A DNA stretch of 64,000 nucleotides from Sphingopyxis panaciterrulae (GCF_014199295.1 NZ_JACIJH010000010.1:1-64000), one strand, 5' to 3'. Counted from the stretch's first letter, positions 1 to 9,624 are shown. Numbers and translations: made by a program. The notes: a model not told the origin generated them from the letters alone.

Positions 1-260
1 AGCGGAATCACATGATCGCCCGGCTTCACCGACATCACGCCCGCGCCGACCTCGCGCACGATCCCTGCGCCCTCATGCCCCAGCACGCTCGGGAACAGCC
101 CCTCGCTGTCGAGGCCGTCGAGCGTGTAGGCGTCGGTGTGGCAGATGCCCGTCGCCATGATCTCGACCAGCACCTCGCCCGCCTTCGGGCCTTCGAGGTC
201 GAGTTCGACGATCTCCAGCGGCTTCTTCGCTTCGAACGCAACGGCGGCGCGGGTCTTCAT
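1..260 (-). CDS. frmA: S-(hydroxymethyl)glutathione dehydrogenase / class III alcohol dehydrogenase, N-terminal part
   Basis: Zinc- and NAD-dependent enzyme that oxidises S-hydroxymethylglutathione in glutathione-linked formaldehyde detoxification in the cytoplasm. About 86 N-terminal residues are visible; the rest lies beyond the left edge. The catalytic-zinc signature is present: Cys40 in GICHTDAYT and the GHEG motif at 61-64, both in the spacing of class III enzymes. The start is the ATG at 258-260. The first residues ([16 protein letters not shown]) are typical of this family and not of general short alcohol dehydrogenases. The next gene upstream, across a repeat-filled gap, is unrelated. 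Identification is firm; completeness cannot be judged from this window. Confidence 0.9.
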   Translation of the reverse strand, partial: MKTRAAVAFEAKKPLEIVELDLEGPKAGEVLVEIMATGICHTDAYTLDGLDSEGLFPSVLGHEGAGIVREVGAGVMSVKPGDHVIP

Positions 261-393
261 GGGCGGTCTCCTTCTCGGCGCTCCCAATCAGGCAAATGGG
301 GCGGCATTGCAAGATGCGAGGGGCCGATCCCCACCTTCGTCATCCCGGGCTTGGTCCGGGATCCATTATTCCGGCGCTCGTATGAATGCACCC

Positions 394-566
394 GGATCAA
401 GTCGGCGATTATCCCGCTTGCATCCGTAGGCGTCATTGCGAGCGCAGCGAAGCAATCTCCAGCTCTCGCAGCACATGGGCGATGGCTGGAAAGTGCTTCG
501 TCGCGACGCTCCTCCCAATGACGAAGGGGGCTACGGATGGTGGCGGGATAATCGCCGATCAAGTGC
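394..566. repeat. Nested inverted repeat (composite palindrome)
   Basis: The 331-bp gap between the dehydrogenase and sdaA is mostly repeat. Outer arms at 394-431 and 530-566 are near-perfect inverted copies sharing the core CGGCGATTATCCCGC. They enclose an inner imperfect palindrome at 432-522 of the 'GTCATTGCGAGCG...' family that recurs at 33818-33892. A smaller palindrome (ATCCCGG...CCGGGAT) lies at about 341-362. No gene is visible in the gap. The nested arrangement suggests one element inserted into another or a composite mobile palindrome. Confidence 0.8.
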
Positions 567-591
567 AGAGTGACGGTGGAGGGAAGCCCCC

Positions 592-1971
<1,380 letters not shown>

Positions 1972-2064
1972 GGCCGCGCCTATAGGCGATGGGGCGCCGT
2001 CACGATAGGGCCAGAACCGGAATCCGGAGGGGTACGCGCCGCGGGCGGCGTAACCTTAGTTTGA

Positions 2065-2146
2065 CCGTTCGTGTCGAGCGAAGTCGAGACACCCATCAGC
2101 CTTGCGCCGTCCCGATGGGTGTCTCGACTTCGCTCGACACGAACGG
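2065..2146. repeat. Perfect 33-bp inverted repeat
   Basis: Two identical inverted 33-bp arms, 2065-2097 and 2114-2146, are separated by 16 bp; each contains GTGTCGAGCGAAGTCGAGAC. It lies between the starts/ends of sdaA and sodB, both on the minus strand, and could form a very stable hairpin in RNA. Half-sites of the same CCGTTCG...CGAACGG type recur at 14238-14267 and 54594-54623. Confidence 0.9.
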
Positions 2147-2184
2147 ATAGAGAGGTGGGGTGCCCCTGCGCAAGGCCAAGACGG

Positions 2185-2254
2185 CACCCCACCGCTGCGA
2201 CCAGAAAACAAGCCGCCAAGTCTCGCTGCCTCCCCCCATCAAGGGGGAGGCAGC
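2185..2254. repeat. Intergenic repeat with terminal hairpin next to sodB stop
   Basis: Minus-strand copy of a repeat whose internal motif 'cagcgagacttggcggcttg' recurs at 16213-16390 and 42182-42306. It ends in a hairpin at 2225-2254 (GCTGCCTCCCC...GGGGGAGGCAGC), 5 bp beyond the sodB stop codon. The hairpin may help end sodB transcription, though no clear U-tract follows. Confidence 0.7.
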
Positions 2255-2259
2255 TCAGG

Positions 2260-2874
2260 TTACGCCGGGTAGGTCCAGGGCGCGCCGCGCGCGAGATTCT
2301 CGGCGGCGAAGTCCCAGTTCAGCAGTTCGTCGACCACCGCGTTGACGTAATCGGGGCGGACATTCTTGCGGTCGATGTAATAGGCGTGTTCCCAAACGTC
2401 GATGACGAGCAGCGGCGTGATGCCGGTCGTCAGCTCGGTGCCCGCGTCGTGGGTATCGGTGACCGACAGCGTGCCGTCGCGCGAGACGAGCCAGGCCCAG
2501 CCCGACGCGAAATGGTTGACGGCGGTTTCCTTCAGCTTCTTCTTGAGATCGTCGAGCGAGCCGAAATCGCGGTCGATCGCCGCGGCGAGATCGCCCGACG
2601 GCGCGGTCTTCGTCGGCGACAGGCTGTTCCAGTAAAAGGCGTGGTTCCACGACTGGGCGCTATTGTTGAACAGGCCCTTGTTGCCCGATCCTTCGGCGTG
2701 GTGGATGATTTCCTCGAGGCTCTTGTCCGCAAGGTCGGTGCCTTCGATCGCGGCATTGACCTTGTCGACATAAGCCTTGTGATGTTTGCCATGATGCGTC
2801 GCGAGCGTGTCGGCCGAGATGTGCGGCGCCAGCGCGTCCTGAGCATAGGGCAGCGGCGGGAAAGCGATCGTCAT
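2260..2874 (-). CDS. sodB: Superoxide dismutase, iron type
   Basis: Dismutates superoxide to oxygen and hydrogen peroxide in the cytoplasm. The 204-residue protein has the four metal ligands of the Fe/Mn family: His27, His78 (SWNHAFYW), Asp159 and His163 (DVWEHAYYID). Gln74 in NNSAQSWNH is the second-sphere residue typical of iron enzymes. A longer reading is open upstream, but the ATG at 2872-2874 follows GGAG and starts the family's usual TIAFPPLPYAQDAL sequence, so that start was chosen. It is transcribed away from the ligase operon, about 100 bp downstream of the ligase stop, so it could be read from its own promoter or by read-through. Confidence 0.97.
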   Translation of the reverse strand: MTIAFPPLPYAQDALAPHISADTLATHHGKHHKAYVDKVNAAIEGTDLADKSLEEIIHHAEGSGNKGLFNNSAQSWNHAFYWNSLSPTKTAPSGDLAAAIDRDFGSLDDLKKKLKETAVNHFASGWAWLVSRDGTLSVTDTHDAGTELTTGITPLLVIDVWEHAYYIDRKNVRPDYVNAVVDELLNWDFAAENLARGAPWTYPA

Positions 2875-2976
2875 GGCAGTCTCCATTTTCTTTTGCGGAT
2901 GGCCCCTTAACTCGGCCCTTCCCCCGACGGTTGCAAGCCCCCCGAGCGGCAATTTTTCCTTCCCCGCCTTCAAATC

Positions 2977-4632
2977 TCACGTCACCATCGCCCGCAATGT
3001 CGCGATACGGTCGGCCTCTTCGGCGGGCTTGTCGCAGCGGATGCGCGAAATGCGCGGGAAGCGCATGGCAAGGCCAGACTTGTGGCGCTTCGAGGCGTGG
3101 ATCGAGTCGAACGCCACCTCCAGCACCAGTGTCTTTTCGACCTCGCGCACCGGGCCGAAGCGGTCGATCGTGTGGTCGCGGACGAATTTGTCGAGCCACT
3201 TGAGCTCTTCGTCGGTAAAGCCCGAATAGGCCTTGCCCACCGGCAGCAGTTCCCCCGCGTCGGTCCAGCAGCCGAAGGTATAGTCCGAATAGAAGCTCGC
3301 GCGGCGGCCATTGCCGCGCTGCGCATATAGCATCACGCAATCGGCGACGAGCGGATCGCGCTTCCATTTATACCAGAACCCGGCGCGGCGGCCCGCGACA
3401 TAGGGCGCGTCGCGGCGCTTGAGCATCATGCCCTCGATCGCCGCGTCGCGGGCGCCGGCGCGCAATTCCGCCAGTTCGTCGAAATGCGCGGCCTCGATCA
3501 CCGGCGACAGGTCGAAATGGCTCGCGGCGAGGCGCGGGACGAAGGCTTCGAGCTGGCGCCGCCGCTCGATCCACGACAGGCCGCGCAGGTCGTTCCCGTC
3601 GACGGCGAGCAGATCATAGACGCGGACGAAGGCCGGATAGTCGGCGAGCATCCTTTTCGTCACCGTCTTGCGCCCGAGCCGCTGCTGGAGCGCGTTGAAG
3701 CTGGCGGCGCCGCCCGCCGCCCCGCCCTGCGCCTCGCCGCGAACGAGCAGTTCGCCGTCGATCACCGCATCCTGATCGAAGGCGGCGAGCAGTTCGGGAA
3801 AGGCGCCGCCGATCTCCTCGCCGCCGCGGCTGTAAAGGCGCGTCTCGCCGCCCCCGTGCACGAGCTGGACGCGGATGCCGTCCCACTTCCATTCGGCGGC
3901 GAAATCGGAAAGGTCGAGACTCTCGCCTTCGAGCGGATGCGCGAGCATGAAGGGGCGAAAGAAGGCAACGTCGGCGAGGTCGGGGCACGGCGCCCGTCCC
4001 TCGCCCCAGGCGAAGAGCGGCGCATAGGGCGGCGGGATCGCGTGCCACAGCTCCTCGACATCGTCGACGGGCACGGCGAAGGCCTGCGCGAACGCCTGTT
4101 TCGCGAGCCGCGCCGAGACGCCGACGCGCATCCCACCGAGCGCGAGCTTGAGCAGCGCGTAGCGGCCGTCGGCGTCGAGGCGGTCGAGCAGCGACGCGAG
4201 GATCGCGGGCGCGTCGCTGCGGGTGGCGGTGGAGAGGGCGTCGACGGCCTGCGAGATGGATAATCCCCCTTCCCCTTCTGGGGAGGGCCGGGGTGGGGCC
4301 TGTTGCAGTTGCGCACCATCGACATGCCCCACCCCAACCCCTTCCCTGAAGGGGAGGGGCTTTTCCGGCCACAGCAGCGCCGCGGTCTCGGCGGTATCGC
4401 CGACGAAATGGCGCGACAGGCGGAACAATTCCTCGTCGACGCGGGCGCCGAGCAGGGCGCGCACCGTCCCCGCCTTGACCGCCGGAAAGTCGAGCGCGTC
4501 GGTCAGCGCGGCGAGTGCCCAGCCGCGGTCGGGATCGGGGGTGTGTTTCAGATAATCGACGATCAGCGCGAGCTTGCTGTTGCGCGAGCGCGTGTAAACG
4601 AGCCGGTCGATCAGGGCCGCGAAACGCTTCAC
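2977..4632 (-). CDS. ATP-dependent DNA ligase (ligase of the ligase-exonuclease repair cluster)
   Basis: Seals DNA nicks through a lysyl-AMP intermediate; the family is linked to DNA-damage response, not replication. Of 551 residues, an N-terminal DNA-binding domain spans about 1-225, the nucleotidyltransferase motif I is KWDGIR with nucleophile Lys249, and an OB-fold follows. The start is a GTG at 4630-4632 overlapping the exonuclease stop (GTGA), giving tight translational coupling. Residues about 91-124 are low-complexity Pro/Gly sequence encoded by a palindromic repeat and are absent from the family plan as I know it. The insertion is in frame and lies before the catalytic core, probably in a surface loop of the DNA-binding domain. 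I infer the enzyme is still active. Confidence 0.93.
   Translation of the reverse strand: MKRFAALIDRLVYTRSRNSKLALIVDYLKHTPDPDRGWALAALTDALDFPAVKAGTVRALLGARVDEELFRLSRHFVGDTAETAALLWPEKPLPFREGVGVGHVDGAQLQQAPPRPSPEGEGGLSISQAVDALSTATRSDAPAILASLLDRLDADGRYALLKLALGGMRVGVSARLAKQAFAQAFAVPVDDVEELWHAIPPPYAPLFAWGEGRAPCPDLADVAFFRPFMLAHPLEGESLDLSDFAAEWKWDGIRVQLVHGGGETRLYSRGGEEIGGAFPELLAAFDQDAVIDGELLVRGEAQGGAAGGAASFNALQQRLGRKTVTKRMLADYPAFVRVYDLLAVDGNDLRGLSWIERRRQLEAFVPRLAASHFDLSPVIEAAHFDELAELRAGARDAAIEGMMLKRRDAPYVAGRRAGFWYKWKRDPLVADCVMLYAQRGNGRRASFYSDYTFGCWTDAGELLPVGKAYSGFTDEELKWLDKFVRDHTIDRFGPVREVEKTLVLEVAFDSIHASKRHKSGLAMRFPRISRIRCDKPAEEADRIATLRAMVT
4261..4362. repeat. Palindromic element in frame inside the DNA ligase gene
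   Basis: About 102 bp (34 codons) made of imperfect inverted arms, roughly 4264-4300 and 4325-4360, built on CCCCTTCTGGGGAGGG / CCCTGAAGGGGAGGGG. It belongs to the same broad C-rich palindrome class as the intergenic copy at 42182-42306. It is read in the ligase frame as residues about 91-124 without a stop codon. Confidence 0.85.
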
Positions 4633-5642
4633 GCCTCCTCCTCCAGATCGCGGCCGACGAGGTGGAGGGCGCGCGCGCGGCGCTGGGTCATCTCGCACCA
4701 GCGCAGCAGGCCTTCCTCGCTGCCGTGGGTGATCCAGCTTTCCTGGGGGTCCACCTCGACGATCGTCGCGGTCAGCTCGTCCCAGTCGGCGTGATCGGAG
4801 ATGACGAGCGGCAGTTCGACCATCCGTTGCCGCGCGCGCTGGCGCACGCGCATCCAGCCCGAGGCCATGGCGGTGACGGGATCGGGCAGCCGCCGCGACC
4901 AGCGGTCGTTCAGCGCCGAGGGCGGCGCGAGGACGATCTGGCCTGCCATCTCGGCCTTGTCACTCTCGCCGACGAGCCGCAGTTCGCCGAGGTCGACGCC
5001 GTGATCGGCATAGAGCGCGCACATCCGTTCGAGCGCGCCATGGATATAGATCGGGGCCTGCCAGCCCGCGGCGCGCAGTTCGGCGATCACCCGCTGCGCC
5101 TTGCCGAGCGCATAGGCGCCGACGAGGACGCAGCGGTCGGGCTCGGCGCGCACCGCGGCGAGCAGCTTGGCGATCTCGTCCCGCGTGGGCGGATGGCGGA
5201 ACACCGGCAGGCCGAAGGTCGCCTCGGTGATGAAGATGTCGCACGGGACGATTTCGAACGGCGCGCAGGTCGGGTCGGGGCGGCGCTTGTAGTCGCCGGT
5301 GACGACGATCCGTTCGCCGCGATATTCCATCGCGATCTGCGCGCTGCCGAGGACGTGACCGGCGGGGTGGAAGGAAAAACGCACCCCGCCACGCTCGAAC
5401 CCGTCGCCATAAGCAACCGCCTGATTATGGCCCGCCGCCGCGTCGACGCCATAGCGCAGCGCCATGATCGCCAGCGTCTCGGGCGTCGCGAACACCGCAT
5501 GATGGCCGCTGCGCGCATGATCGGCGTGACCGTGGGTCACCGCGGCGCGCTCGACCGGGCGCGCGGGATCGATCCAGAGGTCGGCGGGCCGCACATAGAG
5601 GCCGTGCGGATGCGGTTCGAGCCAGGGTTTCGTTCGCGCCAT
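4629..5642 (-). CDS. Ligase-associated DNA exonuclease, metallo-beta-lactamase fold
   Basis: Predicted nuclease of the metallo-beta-lactamase/beta-CASP superfamily that travels with this type of ATP-dependent ligase. The 337-residue protein has the metal motif HGHADH at 37-42 and further family blocks including VVTGDYK and the TEATFGLP segment. Related mRNA 3'-end and SNM1-like nucleases process nucleic-acid ends before ligation; that role here is inferred from family and context. Its ATG (5640-5642) overlaps the upstream stop by one base and its stop overlaps the ligase GTG, so three repair genes form one coupled operon. The Lhr-like helicase often seen in such clusters is not in the window. 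Confidence 0.9.
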   Translation of the reverse strand: MARTKPWLEPHPHGLYVRPADLWIDPARPVERAAVTHGHADHARSGHHAVFATPETLAIMALRYGVDAAAGHNQAVAYGDGFERGGVRFSFHPAGHVLGSAQIAMEYRGERIVVTGDYKRRPDPTCAPFEIVPCDIFITEATFGLPVFRHPPTRDEIAKLLAAVRAEPDRCVLVGAYALGKAQRVIAELRAAGWQAPIYIHGALERMCALYADHGVDLGELRLVGESDKAEMAGQIVLAPPSALNDRWSRRLPDPVTAMASGWMRVRQRARQRMVELPLVISDHADWDELTATIVEVDPQESWITHGSEEGLLRWCEMTQRRARALHLVGRDLEEEA

Positions 5643-6250
5643 CAGGCGGCGAGCTTTCGCGCGCGGACGAGGTCGGCGACGAACGCCTGGCGCTCGCGCG
5701 CGGCCCGGGCGCGGTCGGGCATGCGGAGGAGGAAGGAGGGATGGATCGTCGCGATCAGCCGGACGCCGCCTTCGAGTTCGACCGCGTCGCCGCGCATCGA
5801 CTTGATGCTCGCGCTCCGCCCCGTCACTCCGCGCAGCGCGGTCGCGCCAAGCGTCACGATCAGCCGGGGCCGGACCAGCCGGCGTTCCCTATTTAGCCAC
5901 CAGCGGCAGGCGTCGATCTCGCCCGCGGTCGGCCGCTGGTGCAACCGCCGCTTGCCGCGCGGTTCATATTTGAAATGCTTGACCGCATTGGTGAGGAAGA
6001 GCCGGCGGCGGTCGAGCCCGGCCTCCGCGATCGCCTCGTCGAGCAGGCGGCCGGCGGGGCCGACGAAGGGCCGGCCCTGTACATCCTCCTGATCGCCCGG
6101 CTGTTCGCCCACCAGCATGATGCGCGCCGACGCCGGCCCCTCGCCCGCCACCCCCTGCGTCGCGTGGCGATAGAGCGGGCAGCGGGTGCAGCGGTCGACC
6201 GCGCGGACAAGGTCGTCCAGCGTTTCGAGGGGAGCGGCGGCGTCGGGCAC
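5642..6250 (-). CDS. UdgX-type uracil-DNA glycosylase / uracil-DNA-binding protein
   Basis: Member of the uracil-DNA glycosylase superfamily closest to UdgX, which excises uracil and stays covalently bound to the abasic DNA through a histidine. Of 202 residues, motif GEQPGDQED (48-56) and HPSFLLR (170-176) form the active site, and KRRLH at 100-104 corresponds to the UdgX signature loop KRRIH, whose His makes the adduct; here Ile is replaced by Leu. Cys21, Cys24 and Cys115 are the only cysteines and are candidate Fe-S ligands. A longer reading exists upstream, but the GTG at 6248-6250 follows AAGGAAGGACATGCC and begins at the family's normal N-terminus. First gene of the repair operon. Confidence 0.9.
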   Translation of the reverse strand: MPDAAAPLETLDDLVRAVDRCTRCPLYRHATQGVAGEGPASARIMLVGEQPGDQEDVQGRPFVGPAGRLLDEAIAEAGLDRRRLFLTNAVKHFKYEPRGKRRLHQRPTAGEIDACRWWLNRERRLVRPRLIVTLGATALRGVTGRSASIKSMRGDAVELEGGVRLIATIHPSFLLRMPDRARAARERQAFVADLVRARKLAA

Positions 6251-6318
6251 GGCATGTCCTTCCTTCGTCGGACAAACGGCCGCGAACCCCCTTCCGTTCC
6301 GCCGCGGCGGCGCAGCCG

Positions 6319-7050
6319 TCACCGCCGCGCGAGCCGCATCCGGAAGGCGTCGAGATGGAAATAGCCCGGATCGAAATCGCACATTTCGGCGAGCCTGTCG
6401 GGGGCGAGGAAGCGGATCCACTGCCGGTTCATTTCGATCAGCCCGGCGCGGACCAGCCGGCGCAGCACGCGGTTGGTGTGGATCGGCGTCAGCCCCAGCG
6501 TGTCGGCGATCTGCGTCTGGGTCAACGGCAGCGGCATGGCATCGGCGCTCGCCTGGTCGACGATCTGGGCGCGGCGATGGAGTTCGAGCAGCAGGTGGCC
6601 GATCCGTTCCTGCGCGGTCTGGCGGCCGTTGCGGACGATCTGTTCGCGCAGGAACGCCTCTTCCTGCACCTGCGTCCACCAGAAGGCCATGGTCAGCGGG
6701 CCCGATCCGGCGAGCATCTTGCGCACCGCCGCGGGCGCCACCGCATAGAGCGAGCCGTCGGTCACGGTGACGACGCTGTGGTCGGCCTCGGCCGCGACGA
6801 GCACCTGGAGATCGAAGATATCGCCGGGAAGCAGGATATTGAGGATCTGGCGACGGCCGTCCTCGAGCGTCTTGAACCGCGCCGCCCAGCCTTCGCGCAT
6901 CACCAGCACGGCGTCCATTTCCTGGCCGGCGGTGATAATTTCGCTGTGGGCGCGGAAGTTGCGGATAGTGCCGCGCAGCGTTGCCAGATCGGCCCGGTCG
7001 GCATCGTCGAGATCGCTGTAGAAACTGAGGCGTCGAATCAGCGCATCCAA
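6319..7050 (-). CDS. Crp/Fnr-family transcription regulator
   Basis: A 243-residue DNA-binding regulator with an N-terminal cyclic-nucleotide-binding-like beta-roll (about 20-130, including GDIFDLQVLV) and a C-terminal helix-turn-helix (about 170-210, TQTQIADTLGLTPIHTNRVLRRL). The N-terminal cysteines that hold the Fe-S cluster in true FNR are absent, so oxygen sensing of that kind is unlikely; ligand unknown. The start is a TTG at 7048-7050, chosen because an in-frame TAA lies five codons upstream and AGGGG sits at the right distance. It lies about 70 bp upstream of the udgX start on the same strand, so the repair genes may be co-transcribed with it. Confidence 0.9.
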   Translation of the reverse strand: MDALIRRLSFYSDLDDADRADLATLRGTIRNFRAHSEIITAGQEMDAVLVMREGWAARFKTLEDGRRQILNILLPGDIFDLQVLVAAEADHSVVTVTDGSLYAVAPAAVRKMLAGSGPLTMAFWWTQVQEEAFLREQIVRNGRQTAQERIGHLLLELHRRAQIVDQASADAMPLPLTQTQIADTLGLTPIHTNRVLRRLVRAGLIEMNRQWIRFLAPDRLAEMCDFDPGYFHLDAFRMRLARR

Positions 7051-7087
7051 TAGGTTAACCCCTGATTACAGGGAATAATCCCCGCAC

Positions 7088-8626
7088 CTACGCCTCGCGC
7101 CACCTGGCGGGGAGCGCGATGGTCACGACCAGCCCCGCCGGGTCCCAGCGGCGTTCGATCGTGCCGCCGAGATTATTACGCACGCTGCGTTCCATCAGCA
7201 AGGTGCCGAAACTGGTACGCTGCGGCTCGGAAATCGCGCCTTCCCCGCCGCTTTCGGTCCAGATCAGGCGGAACTGGCGATCGTCCACATCCGCGCCGTC
7301 CTGGGTCCAGTGTATTTCGACGCGGCCCGAATCGGACGATAGCGCGCCATGCTTGACCGCGTTGGTCGCGAGTTCGTTGAACAGCAGCGCCATCGCGACC
7401 AGCGCGTTTTCGGGCAGCAGCAGATCGGGACCCGACCAGCGCAGGCGCGGAAAGGCCGCCTCCACCTCGCGCATCAGGGCGTGCATCGACCCGGTCAGGA
7501 AATTGGCGCCGAGCAGGACATTCTGCGCCCGGTTGAGCGCGTCGAGCCGGCTGCTGATCCGCTCGACATAATCATCGACGTCGCGCGCCGAATGGCGGGT
7601 GAGCGAGATGATCGCGCCGACGGTGGCGAACAGGTTGCGCATCCGGTGATGCAGCTCGCGCATCAGCAGATTGGCATTTTCCTGCCGGCTCTTCTGCTCG
7701 GTGATGTCGATGCAGATGCCGGTCAGGATCGCATCGTCGGAGCGCACGTCCCAGTCGCCGCGCCCCGCGATCCAGCGCACGCCGCGTTCGGGATGGTCGA
7801 TGCGATATTCCATCGCATAGGGATCGCCGGTCGCGATCGATTCCTGAAGCGCGCGGCGCACCGCGTCGCGATCGCCGGGATGGACGCGCGCATAAAAGCC
7901 CTCGCCGGTCGCGAGCGCGCTTTCATAGTCGGCACCCCACAGCGCGGCGGTCGCGCCGTGCCAGCGCAGCGCATCGGTGCGCGGGTCGAGCTGCCATGTC
8001 GCGATGGAGGAAAAGTCGAGCGCGCGTTCGAGCATATGCTGCGCTTCGTCGCGCTCGATCGCGGTGCGGCGCAGTTCGGCCTCGGCCATGATGATGGCGG
8101 CGAAATCCTCCAGCCGTTCGATGTCGCGCGCGCCCAGCGCCGGGCGCGGCCTGCGGTCGACGATGCAGAGCGCGCCGAGAATCGCGCCATTATAGGCGCG
8201 CAGCGGCATCCCGGCGTAGAAACGGATATGGGGTTCGCCGGTGACGAGCGGATTGTCCCGGAAGCGCGGGTCGGCAGCGGCATCGGGGACGACCAGCGGC
8301 TTTCCGGTCGCGATCGCATATTGGCAGAAGCCGATGTCGCGCGGGGTTTCGGGCCGGTCGAACCCGTGCGCCGACTTGAACCATTGCCGGCTTTCGTCGA
8401 TCAGCGACACCAGCGCGATCGGCACGTCGAACAGGTCGGCGAGCAGCTTGGTCACCCGGTCGAAGCCGGGTTCGGGGGCGGTGTCGAGAAGATGGTATTC
8501 GCGAAGGGTGCGCAGCCGCCGGGCTTCCTCGGCCGCCGCATCCCTGCCCCCATCGTCTGCCAAATCCCGCCCCTCGCGCTCCGCCGATGCACCGGCACCG
8601 GTCTTGTCCGCGGGCCGCTGTGCCAT
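7088..8626 (-). CDS. GAF-PAS-HWE histidine kinase
   Basis: Cytoplasmic sensor kinase of 512 residues. Order: GAF domain (about 45-185), PAS domain with PAC tail (about 205-312), then an HWE-type dimerisation and phosphoacceptor helix (ELHHRMRN, likely His327) and the ATPase domain with ELATNAVKHG and the WTE motif that names the family. No transmembrane segment is visible. A longer reading exists, but the ATG at 8624-8626 follows AGGGA. It is divergent from phyR, separated by about 200 bp. HWE and HisKA_2 kinases commonly phosphorylate PhyR, so this is a strong candidate input for the general stress response; that pairing is inferred from position. Confidence 0.9.
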   Translation of the reverse strand: MAQRPADKTGAGASAEREGRDLADDGGRDAAAEEARRLRTLREYHLLDTAPEPGFDRVTKLLADLFDVPIALVSLIDESRQWFKSAHGFDRPETPRDIGFCQYAIATGKPLVVPDAAADPRFRDNPLVTGEPHIRFYAGMPLRAYNGAILGALCIVDRRPRPALGARDIERLEDFAAIIMAEAELRRTAIERDEAQHMLERALDFSSIATWQLDPRTDALRWHGATAALWGADYESALATGEGFYARVHPGDRDAVRRALQESIATGDPYAMEYRIDHPERGVRWIAGRGDWDVRSDDAILTGICIDITEQKSRQENANLLMRELHHRMRNLFATVGAIISLTRHSARDVDDYVERISSRLDALNRAQNVLLGANFLTGSMHALMREVEAAFPRLRWSGPDLLLPENALVAMALLFNELATNAVKHGALSSDSGRVEIHWTQDGADVDDRQFRLIWTESGGEGAISEPQRTSFGTLLMERSVRNNLGGTIERRWDPAGLVVTIALPARWREA

Positions 8627-8779
8627 GAATCCGGTCCCTAAAAAAGCTTGCTGGCGGCGCACGTCGCAAGGCGATGATATTCCACCCTTTCCTCCCGCGG
8701 TTTCCCTTTGCCTGGGTAGAGTCTACGCACCGGGCGGCGACAAGTTGCGCGGTACGCGGCGCTTTTTCGTCCCGAAGCG

Positions 8780-8805
8780 GGAACCCGATATCGCGCGGCG
8801 GCGTA
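8780..8805 (+). promoter_or_regulatory. Candidate EcfG-type promoter of phyR
   Basis: GGAAC at 8780-8784, a 17-bp spacer, then CGTA at 8802-8805, close to the EcfG consensus GGAAC-N16/17-CGTT, about 28 bp before the phyR ATG. A strong GGAGG ribosome site at 8821-8825 follows. Autoregulation of phyR by EcfG is known in related bacteria; the last base of the -10 element deviates. Confidence 0.5.
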
Positions 8806-8832
8806 TGATCTGATCAAGAGGGAGGTTTTCGA

Positions 8833-9624
8833 ATGAGCCTGGGCGACGAAATCCGCGGACATCTTCCGTTCCTGCGCCGCTATGCGCGCGCGCTGACCGG
8901 CAGCCAGCAGCATGGCGACAATTTCGTCCACACGCTGCTGGAAGTGGTGGTCGCGGCGCCCGACGAATTTGCCTCGGTGCACGGCACCCGCATCGACCTT
9001 TACCGCGCCTTTCACCGCATCTGGGAAAGCGCGTTCATCGAGGATGGCGAGGGGCAGGACGACGAGGACCCGCTGCTGCGCGCCGCCGACCGCCGCCTCG
9101 CCCGCATCACGCCGCTGGGGCGCCAGATATTGCTGCTGACCGCGCTCGAAGGCTTTTCGACCGAGGACGCGGCGATCATCACCGGCGCCGACGCGGCGAC
9201 CGTCGAGACGCTGCTGGGCGAGGCGGTCGCCGATCTCGATCGCGAATCGCGCACCTCGGTGCTCATCATCGAGGACGAGCCGCTGATCGCGCTCGAACTG
9301 GAAGCGATCGTGCGCGACCTGGGGCACGAGGTCGCGGGAATCGCGACGACGCACGACGATGCGGTGGCGGCGTTCGAGCAGAGCGACGCCGGGCTGGTGC
9401 TCGCCGATATCCAGCTTGCCGACGGGTCGTCGGGGATCGACGCGGTGCAGGACATATTGGCGCTCGCCCCGGTGCCGGCGATCTTCATCACCGCCTTTCC
9501 CGAACGCCTGCTGACCGGCAGCCGCGTCGAGCCGACCTTCCTGATTTCCAAGCCGTTCCGCGAGAATACGGTGCGCGCGGCGATCAGCCAGAGCCTGCTC
9601 TTCACGCCCGAACTGGCGGCCTGA
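8833..9624 (+). CDS. phyR: PhyR, general stress response anti-anti-sigma regulator
   Basis: Controls the alphaproteobacterial general stress response: once phosphorylated, its sigma-like domain captures the anti-sigma factor NepR and frees EcfG. Of 263 residues, the N-terminal part (about 1-138) resembles ECF sigma regions 2 and 4 and the C-terminal part (about 141-255) is a receiver with acidic pocket IIEDEP, phospho-acceptor Asp192 (LVLADIQL) and conserved Lys in LISKPF. This reversed domain order is diagnostic. The ATG at 8833 follows GGAGG by seven bases. Neither nepR nor an ecfG gene lies next to it, unlike many relatives. Confidence 0.96.
   Translation: MSLGDEIRGHLPFLRRYARALTGSQQHGDNFVHTLLEVVVAAPDEFASVHGTRIDLYRAFHRIWESAFIEDGEGQDDEDPLLRAADRRLARITPLGRQILLLTALEGFSTEDAAIITGADAATVETLLGEAVADLDRESRTSVLIIEDEPLIALELEAIVRDLGHEVAGIATTHDDAVAAFEQSDAGLVLADIQLADGSSGIDAVQDILALAPVPAIFITAFPERLLTGSRVEPTFLISKPFRENTVRAAISQSLLFTPELAA

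Noticed and set aside
2225..2254. Rho-independent terminator of sodB
   Set aside because: The hairpin is strong, but no T-run follows in the direction of transcription, so it is listed as a repeat only.
6251..6679. N-terminal extension of the UdgX protein
   Set aside because: It overlaps the Crp/Fnr gene in another frame and is Pro/Arg-rich shadow sequence; the GTG at 6250 has a ribosome site and the family N-terminus.
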